Shown here: positions 7,005 through 13,193 of the stretch, in pieces
How positions within the stretch are numbered: position 1 is the stretch's first letter
Layout: every line of letters begins with the position of its first letter
Source of the DNA: Lewinellaceae bacterium
GTDB taxonomy: Bacteria > Bacteroidota > Bacteroidia > Chitinophagales > Saprospiraceae
Direction of reading: 5' to 3'
Length of the DNA: 15,244 nucleotides
Assembly (NCBI GenBank): GCA_020636255.1
Contig: JACJYE010000024.1
Coordinates: 1-15,244 of the forward strand
The notes under the pieces: model-generated
The model's input: only the letters and a program-made list of their open reading frames with translations
Database searches by the model: none
What the model was told of the DNA's origin: nothing
Made by a program: the position numbers and the translations under genes

Positions 7005-9800
7005 ATGAAATTCCATCTTTTACTCGCACTCTCCCTGTCCTTTACTTCCATGCTCCACGCCCAGCTCGTCCTGGAGCGCGATATCAACCAGGAGCCGGCA
7101 GGCTCCAGCCCCGATTATTTCGCGGTGCTCGGCGGAGCGCTCTACTTCCGCGCCGATGACGGCACGAACGGCGAAGAGCTCTACCGCTACAACCTGTCTA
7201 CCGGTGAAACTCATCTGGTGGCCAATTTGCGCCCTGAAGAAGAGTCGAGCGGCATCAGCGACGTGATCGCTTTCGACGGGCGGGTGTTCTTCAATGCCCG
7301 CGACGGCTTTGGAGTCGACAGGTACCTCTACGTGCACGGCCCCGGCGACAACAGCACGCAGCGCCTGGCCGACAGCGAAAACACCGAAGTGCAGAACCCC
7401 GGTAGTTTTGCAACCTTCAACGGCCAGCTATTCTTCGCCGCCGAATTTCCCGGCATCGGCATCGAAATGGGGCGCTACGACCCGGCCGCCAACCTGATCG
7501 AAGTCGTCGCCGACATCAACCCCAACGGCGATAGCTACCCCGGCTCTTTTACCGAAGTAGATGGAAAGCTTTGGTTCATTGCCAACGACGGGCAGAGCAA
7601 CAGCCAGCTGTGGCGCTACGACCCGGCCACAGGGCAGGCAGAAAACATCCTCTACAACAGCCCCAACGGGCAATACCCCAGCATGAGCCTGCTGGAACAT
7701 GCCGGGGGACAGCTGTTCTTTCGCGGTTACACTCAGCCTACCGGCGAAGAACTGTGGGGTTACGACATTTCCACCAACACCCTGCTCAGCATTCCCGAGA
7801 TCTACCCGGGGATCGCCAGCAGTTCTCCCTCCGAATTGCTGGGGTTTGAAGGCAAATTGTACTTCGCGGCCCGCGACCTGGCTTCCGGCCGGGAACTTAG
7901 GGTGTACGACCCCGCCAACGGCAACATCAGCCTGACAGGCGACATCAACCCCGGTGGCAACGCCAACCCCGGCCTGCTACTGCCCCTGAACGGCCGGCTC
8001 TATTTCCCCGCCGGCATCGACGACAACGAACGCCGCCTGTTCTCCTACGATCCGGGCACGGGCGCCCTGCAGGAAGAGGCCGCCCTGCCCAACGGCAATG
8101 CGCCAAATTACCTCGCCACCCTGGCCGCCGCCGACGGCCGGATCTTTTTCACCGGCGAGAACCCCAGCACCGGGCGCGAGCTATTCAGCTATACGCCTGG
8201 AAGCGCCGGGCCAGAGCTCGCCGCCGACATCAACCCGAACACCATTGGCTCCTCGCCCTACGAGTTTACCCCCTACAACGGCAAGCTGTATTTCAGCGCC
8301 GACGAAGTCAACAGCGGCCGGGAGATCTGGGTTTACAACCCCGGAACCGGCAATACCGATATTCTCTCCGATACGCCCGGTAGCCTGAACCCCACCGGCT
8401 TCACCGTACTGGGCAACAAGCTGTACTTCTCCGGCATCCACCCCGAAGAAGGTTATGGGCTGCTGTACTACGACGAAACGACGGGGCAGATCGGAGCTAC
8501 GTCCTATATCACCCCCAGCCAGAGCGGCCATATCACCGATATCACGGCCTATCACGACAAGCTGTATTTCAGCGCCGACGACGAAACGGCGGGCAGGGAG
8601 CTCTTCGTTTACGACCCGGCGGCCGACGCATTTAACCTGCTGCAGGACATCAACCCCAACGGCGCCAGCCAGGCCGAAGCCCTGTTCGTTTTTGAAGATG
8701 TGCTGTACTTCCGCGCGAATGACGGCCTTTCCGGAGCGGAACTCTGGAAATACGACGATGCCACCGGACAGGCCAGCCTGGCGGCAGATATCAACCCCGG
8801 CGAAGAAGACAGCTACCCCGACTGGTTTGCCGCCTACAACGGGGAGCTCTATTTCAGCGCTTACCGGCCCAGCCTGTCCTACGACCTTTACAGCTACAAC
8901 CCGGCAACGGGCATGGCCACGCAACGCACCGATATAGCCGGCAACCTCAATCCGCAATACCTCATGGTTTACCACGACAAGCTGTTTTTCAACGGCCGGT
9001 ATTCCTCCTCTGTCAATGCAGAGCTGCTGTACTATGACGCGGCCACCGGCGAAGTTACGCTGACCGAAGACCTCAACCCTGGCGCCAGCAACCCCGGCAG
9101 CCTGGCCGTATTCAACGACAAACTGTACTTTTCTACCTTCACCGACGCCTATGGGCGGGAGCTTTGGCAGTACAACGACACCACGCTCTCCATCGTAGCC
9201 GACATCCGCCCCGGTGGGCCGGATTCGGGCCCGGACTACCTTACCCTTTTCAACGACAAGCTCTACTTCTCCGCCAATGACGGCCAACGCGGCGCGGAGA
9301 TATGGAGCCTGGCCTCCTGCCTCAACCTCTTCGTCCAAACCGAGCCCCAGGTGGGCCCTGATGGCGCCGGCAGCATCGACCTGGCCATCGAAGGCGGCAC
9401 GCCGCCCTATACGATCTCCTGGAGCAACGGTGAGCAGACGGAAGACCTGAGCAACCTGGTTGCCGGTGAATACGCCGTCACCGTTTCCGACGCTTCCGGC
9501 TGCCTGTCGGAGCTGACGGCCGTAGTGCCATTCCTGAGCGGCGCAAAAGAGCTGCTTCCCGATCATTTGGTGAGCCTGTACCCGAACCCCAATTCCGGCT
9601 CCTTTACCCTTAACACAGGCGGCCTGCAGGCCAAAGCTGTCGAAGTCTACAGCATCGATGGGCGCCTGATCTACCAGAAACTGCTGAACCGGCCGGAACC
9701 GCTGGCCGAACTGCATCTGCGCTATGCCCCTCCGGGTATATACCTCGTGGTGGTGCAAACCAGGCAGGGAGTGGTGCGGAAAAAAATTGTGGTAGAATAA
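7005..9800 (+). CDS. Secreted T9SS protein with 16 propeller-type repeats
   Basis: A 931-residue protein with signal peptide 1-20 (MKFHLLLALS... ending HAQ). Residues 21-769 are about sixteen units of roughly 47 residues following KLYFxADDxxxGxELWxYDPATGxxxLxxDINPGxxxxPxxFxxYNG. They resemble the ELWxxDGTxxGT repeat family with DGT replaced by DPATG. The first unit begins in mid-repeat (LVLERDINQ) and the last stops after GAEIWSL, so the ends would complete one blade, as in ring-closed beta-propellers. Residues 772-842 resemble an SprB repeat (GGTPPYTISWSNGEQTEDLSNL... AGEYAVTVSDASGC). Residues 858-931 are a T9SS type A sorting domain (LYPNPNSG... PPGIYLVVV... KKIVVE), so export across the outer membrane and surface attachment or release are expected. 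GTG 6900 was rejected as start because it precedes the signal peptide. It stands alone between two transporter loci. The ligand is unknown; adhesion or carbohydrate binding is plausible. Confidence 0.9.
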   Translation: MKFHLLLALSLSFTSMLHAQLVLERDINQEPAGSSPDYFAVLGGALYFRADDGTNGEELYRYNLSTGETHLVANLRPEEESSGISDVIAFDGRVFFNARDGFGVDRYLYVHGPGDNSTQRLADSENTEVQNPGSFATFNGQLFFAAEFPGIGIEMGRYDPAANLIEVVADINPNGDSYPGSFTEVDGKLWFIANDGQSNSQLWRYDPATGQAENILYNSPNGQYPSMSLLEHAGGQLFFRGYTQPTGEELWGYDISTNTLLSIPEIYPGIASSSPSELLGFEGKLYFAARDLASGRELRVYDPANGNISLTGDINPGGNANPGLLLPLNGRLYFPAGIDDNERRLFSYDPGTGALQEEAALPNGNAPNYLATLAAADGRIFFTGENPSTGRELFSYTPGSAGPELAADINPNTIGSSPYEFTPYNGKLYFSADEVNSGREIWVYNPGTGNTDILSDTPGSLNPTGFTVLGNKLYFSGIHPEEGYGLLYYDETTGQIGATSYITPSQSGHITDITAYHDKLYFSADDETAGRELFVYDPAADAFNLLQDINPNGASQAEALFVFEDVLYFRANDGLSGAELWKYDDATGQASLAADINPGEEDSYPDWFAAYNGELYFSAYRPSLSYDLYSYNPATGMATQRTDIAGNLNPQYLMVYHDKLFFNGRYSSSVNAELLYYDAATGEVTLTEDLNPGASNPGSLAVFNDKLYFSTFTDAYGRELWQYNDTTLSIVADIRPGGPDSGPDYLTLFNDKLYFSANDGQRGAEIWSLASCLNLFVQTEPQVGPDGAGSIDLAIEGGTPPYTISWSNGEQTEDLSNLVAGEYAVTVSDASGCLSELTAVVPFLSGAKELLPDHLVSLYPNPNSGSFTLNTGGLQAKAVEVYSIDGRLIYQKLLNRPEPLAELHLRYAPPGIYLVVVQTRQGVVRKKIVVE
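7065..9311 (+). repeat. Coding tandem repeats, period about 141 bp
   Basis: Sixteen divergent units of 45-48 codons. At protein level every unit keeps (K/R/E)LYF at its start and most keep ELWxYDP and DINPG. At DNA level the copies differ widely, so this is old duplication under selection and not a recent expansion. Confidence 0.8.
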
Positions 9801-9865
9801 AACGCACGGCGCTTTTTAGAACTTGGGCAGGAGCTGTACGGGGTTTATGACACGAAGCCTCACAA

Positions 9866-9902
9866 AGCAGGCACAAAGGATCACAAAGCCTTTGTGCCTG
9901 CT
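9866..9902. repeat. 14-bp perfect hairpin after the T9SS gene
   Basis: AGCAGGCACAAAGG (9866-9879) and CCTTTGTGCCTGCT (9889-9902) are perfect complements around a 9-nt loop. No T-run follows, so it is not a classic intrinsic terminator, although it could protect the mRNA end. The CACAAAG word occurs three times locally and again in the hairpin upstream of the gene. Confidence 0.75.
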
Positions 9903-9920
9903 TCCATAAAAGCGCACACA

Positions 9921-9940
9921 AGTGTTCGGTTTCGAACACT
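9921..9940. promoter_or_regulatory. Perfect dyad, candidate activator (enhancer) site
   Basis: AGTGTTCG (9921-9928) and CGAACACT (9933-9940) are perfect complements around GTTT. The dyad centre lies about 88 bp upstream of the transcription start predicted from the sigma-54 element at 9992-10008. That is the usual distance range for NtrC-type enhancer-binding proteins. It could instead be a repressor operator. Confidence 0.5.
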
Positions 9941-9991
9941 ATCAGCTTGCATACCTTTTTATACTTTCATGATAATCAGCAACTTGTCATT

Positions 9992-10008
9992 TTGGCATAG
10001 CCCTTGGA
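9992..10008 (+). promoter_or_regulatory. Sigma-54 (-24/-12) promoter candidate
   Basis: TTGGCATA-GCCC-TTGGA matches the sigma-54 consensus TTGGCACG-N4-TTGCW with exact spacing: TTGGCA is complete, the next two bases are the tolerated T and A, TTG is complete, and the final C is G. Transcription would start near 10018, leaving about 26 nt before ATG 10045. The mismatch at the -12 C is the main weakness. Adaptor/MacB operons of Bacteroidota are, as I recall, often found with sigma-54 response regulators, which supports the call. Confidence 0.55.
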
Positions 10009-10044
10009 CTAAAAGAAGGAAAGAAAAAGAAAGGCCAGATTATC

Positions 10045-11295
10045 ATGGATAGAAAGATCGAAAAAAAGACCTGGACGTGGCAGCGTATCACCATCGGCGC
10101 TGTTATTATTGCCGCTGTTGCCTGGTTCGGTTGGTCTGTATACAAAGATGCCGGCTCTTCCAAACTGAACGTCGAAACGGAGCGGCTGCTGCTGGATACG
10201 GTACGGCAGGGCGTTTTCCAGGAGTTCATCCCGGTGACCGGCGTGGTGCTGCCCATCCGCAGCGTCGTCATTGCCATCAACGAAGGGGGTAAGGTGGAAG
10301 AAAAATTCGTAGAGGACGGCGCTATGTTAACCGCCGGGCAACCCATTTTGCGGCTCAGCAACCCCGACCTGCAGCTGACCTACCTGAACCAGGAAGCGGA
10401 CATCGTCAACCAGATCAGCCAGATACAGAATATGAGCCTGCTGCGCGACCAGCAAAGCCTCAACCTCAAGGAGACCATGCTCAATATCGAATACAACATC
10501 GCCCTGGTGGGAAAGAGGCTCGAGCGCAACCGCCTGCTGGCTGCCGACCAGGTCATCTCCAAGGTCGAGCTGGAGGAGATGGAAGTGGAGTACCAGAACC
10601 TCGTACGCCGCAAGGCCCTGTTGAAAAAGACCATAGAAAAAGACAGCCTTTCCAGTGAGATCCAGGAACAGCAAATGAAAAATTCCCTGGACCTGATGCA
10701 ACGCAACCTTGAAATCACCCGTCAAAGCCTGGATAATCTGGTGGCCAAAGCCCCCATCGATGGCCAGCTCTCCGGCCTGGCAGCCGAACTCGGCGAATCC
10801 ATCAGCCGGGGAGCCCAGATTGCCCAGATCGACGACCTGAGCACCTTTAAAGTACGGGTGCGCATCGACGAATTCTACATCTCCAGGGTTTTCCCCGAAC
10901 AGGAAGGTTCCTTTCTGTTCGCCGGAAAGCACTACCGGCTGACGATCAAAAAGATCTACCCGCAGGTGGCCAATGGGGCTTTCGAGGCCGACATGTTCTT
11001 CGTCGGCGAGTTCCCCACGTCCATCAAACGCGGCCAGACCCTGTCGGTAAAGCTGGAGCTCAGCGCCGAAGAGCAGGCCTTGTTGCTGGCCCGCGGCGGC
11101 TTCTACCAGAAGACCGGTGGCAACTGGGTGTACGTGATCGACCCGTCGACCGGCAACGCCGCAAAAAGGGAGATCAGGCTGGGCCGCCAGAACCCTAACT
11201 ACTACGAAGTGCTGGAAGGCCTGCAACCGGGTGAGGTGGCCATCACGTCCAGTTATGACAACTTTGGCGACAAGGATGTATTGGTGTTGAAATAA
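10045..11295 (+). CDS. HlyD/MacA-type periplasmic adaptor protein
   Basis: A 416-residue membrane-fusion protein that would link an inner-membrane ABC permease to an outer-membrane TolC-type channel. One N-terminal membrane anchor lies at about 14-32. The split lipoyl (biotinyl-like) domain is seen at 62-106 (first half, GKVEEKFVEDGAMLTAGQPI) and 231-264 (second half, LVAKAPIDGQLSGLAAELGESI with an I-x-R-G turn). Between them, residues 107-230 form a long alpha-helical hairpin rich in Glu, Gln and Leu, the tip of which contacts the channel. The beta-barrel and membrane-proximal domains follow (265-416), including YEVLEGLQPGEVAI. ATG 10045 has no clear Shine-Dalgarno, but a purine-rich leader precedes it. 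It leads a module with two ATPases 19 bp and 753 bp downstream. No outer-membrane channel gene is in the window. Confidence 0.9.
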   Translation: MDRKIEKKTWTWQRITIGAVIIAAVAWFGWSVYKDAGSSKLNVETERLLLDTVRQGVFQEFIPVTGVVLPIRSVVIAINEGGKVEEKFVEDGAMLTAGQPILRLSNPDLQLTYLNQEADIVNQISQIQNMSLLRDQQSLNLKETMLNIEYNIALVGKRLERNRLLAADQVISKVELEEMEVEYQNLVRRKALLKKTIEKDSLSSEIQEQQMKNSLDLMQRNLEITRQSLDNLVAKAPIDGQLSGLAAELGESISRGAQIAQIDDLSTFKVRVRIDEFYISRVFPEQEGSFLFAGKHYRLTIKKIYPQVANGAFEADMFFVGEFPTSIKRGQTLSVKLELSAEEQALLLARGGFYQKTGGNWVYVIDPSTGNAAKREIRLGRQNPNYYEVLEGLQPGEVAITSSYDNFGDKDVLVLK

Positions 11296-11314
11296 TTTCT
11301 AAAAATTATCCGCG

Positions 11315-12001
11315 ATGATTAAAACCAAAAATCTGGTAAAGATATACCAGACCGACGAAGTAGAAACCACAGCGCTGAACGAGGTCGACCTCGAGATCGC
11401 CGAAGGCGAGTTCGTCTCGGTGATGGGCCCCTCGGGATGTGGTAAATCCACCCTGCTCAATGTGCTGGGCATGATCGACAGCCCGAGCGGCGGCGACTAT
11501 TTCTTCAATGGCACGGAAGTGGGCAAACTGCCGGAGCGCAAGCGGTCCAACATCCGCAAACACAACCTGGGCTTCGTCTTTCAAAGCTTCAACCTCATCG
11601 ACGAACTAACGGTATTCGAGAACATCGAACTGCCCATGTTATACACCAAAGTGCCCAGCGCTCAACGCCGCCAACGCGTCGAAGAACTGCTGGAAGGCAT
11701 GAACATCATGCACCGCCGCAACCACTTTCCCCAGCAGTTATCGGGGGGGCAGCAGCAACGCGTGGCAGTGGCCCGCGCTGTCGTCAACAAACCCAAGCTC
11801 ATCCTGGCCGATGAACCTACCGGTAACCTCGACAGCTCGAACGGCGAGGAAGTCATGAAGATCCTTTCGACCCTCAACGCGGAAGGCACGACCATCCTTA
11901 TGGTGACCCACTCGCAGTACTGCGCCGAGTTCGGCAACCGCATCATCCGGATGCTGGACGGGCAGGTGGTGACGGAGAATGTGGTTAGGCAGTATTTGTA
12001 G
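11315..12001 (+). CDS. MacB/LolD-type ABC ATPase, intact (first of pair)
   Basis: A 228-residue nucleotide-binding subunit with a complete catalytic set: Walker A GPSGCGKS (38-45), Q-loop Gln90, signature LSGGQQQRVAVARA (142-155), Walker B LILADE (162-167), D-loop GNLDSS (170-175) and switch His199. It starts 19 bp after the adaptor gene, so co-expression is likely. It would energise a MacB-type permease exporting peptides, lipids or toxic compounds through the adaptor. It aligns without gaps to the next ATPase through residue 200, showing that the two are paralogues from a tandem duplication or shared ancestry. The stop codon's G (12001) begins a small hairpin, GCATAG/CTATGC (12001-12020). 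Confidence 0.92.
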   Translation: MIKTKNLVKIYQTDEVETTALNEVDLEIAEGEFVSVMGPSGCGKSTLLNVLGMIDSPSGGDYFFNGTEVGKLPERKRSNIRKHNLGFVFQSFNLIDELTVFENIELPMLYTKVPSAQRRQRVEELLEGMNIMHRRNHFPQQLSGGQQQRVAVARAVVNKPKLILADEPTGNLDSSNGEEVMKILSTLNAEGTTILMVTHSQYCAEFGNRIIRMLDGQVVTENVVRQYL

Positions 12002-12048
12002 CATAGAGCATACCCTATGCTTAATAACAGACATAAATTAGCCAAAAA

Positions 12049-12744
12049 ATGATCCAACTAGCCAACATAGAACGGTTTTACAAAAACGGCCTGCTGAAAA
12101 CCTGGGTGTTGCGCGACATCAGCCTGCAGGTACAGCAGGGCGAGTTCGTGACCATCATGGGGCCCAGTGGGTCGGGCAAGACCACGCTGCTCAATATTCT
12201 GGGTATGCTGGATCAGGCGGACAACGGGGAATACCTCTTTTTTGACGAGCCGGTCCACAAGTTCAATGAAAAGAAGCGCACGGGCCTGCACAAGCACTAC
12301 ATCGGCTTCGTATTCCAGGCCTATCACCTCATCGACGAGCTGACGGTGTACGAGAACATCGAAACGCCGCTGATCTACCGGGGCATTAAAGGCTCTGAGC
12401 GAAAATCGCTGGTCGCCGATGTGCTCGACCGCTTCAACATCGTTGCCAAGAAGGACCTGTTCCCGCACCAGCTTTCCGGCGGACAACAGCAGCTGGTCGG
12501 CGTAGCGCGGGCCATCATCGGCAAGCCGAAGCTGCTGCTCGCCGACGAGCCGACCGGTAACCTCCACACTTCGCAGGGCGAGATGATCATGGACTTGTTC
12601 GCCCAACTGCACCAGGAGGGCATGACCATTCTCCAGGTGACACACAATGAGAAAAATGCACTATACGGTTCCCGGGTGATCTCCCTCGAAGACGGCTTCA
12701 TCCGGGAAGATGTGGCGGTGGCCAGCAGCAGCAGCCATCGCTAG
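12049..12744 (+). CDS. MacB/LolD-type ABC ATPase, partly degenerate (second of pair)
   Basis: A 231-residue paralogue of the preceding ATPase. Walker A GPSGSGKT (38-45), Gln90, Walker B LLLADE (162-167) and switch His199 are kept. Two usually conserved positions differ: the signature reads LSGGQQQLVGVARA (142-155), with Leu149 where the neighbour has Arg, and the D-loop reads GNLHTS (170-175), with His173 in place of Asp. The D-loop Asp normally helps communication across the dimer interface, so this subunit may be a weak or regulatory site, perhaps in a heterodimer with the first ATPase. The C-terminal tail is Ser-rich (ASSSSHR). It lies 47 bp after the first ATPase. Catalytic loss is inferred and not shown by sequence alone. 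Confidence 0.9.
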   Translation: MIQLANIERFYKNGLLKTWVLRDISLQVQQGEFVTIMGPSGSGKTTLLNILGMLDQADNGEYLFFDEPVHKFNEKKRTGLHKHYIGFVFQAYHLIDELTVYENIETPLIYRGIKGSERKSLVADVLDRFNIVAKKDLFPHQLSGGQQQLVGVARAIIGKPKLLLADEPTGNLHTSQGEMIMDLFAQLHQEGMTILQVTHNEKNALYGSRVISLEDGFIREDVAVASSSSHR

Positions 12745-12751
12745 CTAATAA

Positions 12752-12771
12752 GTTCTGTGACACGAGTAATG
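12752..12771 (+). repeat. GTTCTGTGACACG dispersed repeat, copy 2
   Basis: Identical over 13 bases to 6422-6434 and 17/20 overall. It starts 7 nt after the second ATPase stop codon, mirroring the position of copy 1 after the LolA-like gene. Confidence 0.6.
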
Positions 12772-13083
12772 TAACGACAGCGCCTTGTCAGGGCGGTTTC
12801 ATGGCCTCATTGTCTCATGGTTCTTAAGCCAGGATGCTCCCGGCCATGAAACCATGAGGCTACTCTGAAGGGCCCTGATTTTAGACACGGAGAGCATGAG
12901 GGGGTTCCCGCCAGAGGTGGAAAGGTATTTCTCTCCCGGCCATTCACAAAGCACCCGGCGCCGGCGTGGGAGGCATCACCCGACTGTTAAACTTTGTTTT
13001 TGATGCTGACTATTCTTTGCCTCCCCGCTGCTTTACTGTCTTTTGAAACATCGCCCTCCATGTGGCTGGGAGAGAGAGGGAAA

Positions 13084-13107
13084 GACTGGGTGACTGGGTG
13101 ACTGGGA
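13084..13107 (+). repeat. 8-bp tandem repeat (GACTGGGT)x3
   Basis: Three head-to-tail units at 13084-13091, 13092-13099 and 13100-13107 (the last ends in A). They lie inside a G-rich low-complexity stretch that starts about 120 bp before the permease start codon. Copy number could vary by slippage, but nothing shows an effect on expression. Confidence 0.7.
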
Positions 13108-13193
13108 GAGGGGGAGACGAGGTCCAAATAAACTCTAAGTAACCAGCAAAGTTTGTAACCTAAAACCCATAAATCCCGACAAACACCACAACC

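Larger units (their letters stand above)
9801..10044. other. Gap between T9SS gene and efflux operon
   Basis: 244 bp without a gene. The first half holds TGACACG (9848-9854) and a strong hairpin (9866-9902). The second half holds a perfect dyad (9921-9940) and a sigma-54-type promoter candidate (9992-10008). The layout suggests the end of one transcription unit and the control region of the next. Confidence 0.6.
12745..13193. repeat. 449-bp gap with competing hairpins and tandem repeats
   Basis: No gene is supported. Contents: repeat GTTCTGTGACACG (12752-12764); GGTTTCATGGCC (12795-12806) complementary to 12842-12853; CTCATGGTT (12814-12822) complementary to 12850-12858; GCCTCAT (12804-12810) complementary to 12854-12860; palindrome CCGGCGCCGG (12955-12964); and G-rich low-complexity DNA (13071-13122) that includes GACTGGGT repeats. 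The three pairings share the same right arm, so only one can form at a time. No convincing promoter for the permease was found. Confidence 0.6.

Noticed and set aside
7065..9311. CRISPR-like or recent tandem array
   Set aside because: The period is 141 bp, in frame, conserved only at protein level, with no identical repeats and spacers.
8181..9758. Long open frame (525 codons) on the minus strand
   Set aside because: It lies entirely antisense to the T9SS repeat gene, whose signal peptide, repeats and sorting domain are unmistakable. In GC-rich repetitive coding DNA an antisense frame readily stays open; its translation resembles no family.
9952..9959. TACCTTTT as a primary-sigma promoter for the adaptor operon
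   Set aside because: No good TTTG lies 19 nt upstream; the sigma-54 element at 9992-10008 fits better and leaves a shorter leader.
13005..13020. Second sigma-54 promoter upstream of the permease
   Set aside because: TTGC is present, but the -24 half lacks the GG dinucleotide (GCTGAC in place of TTGGCA).
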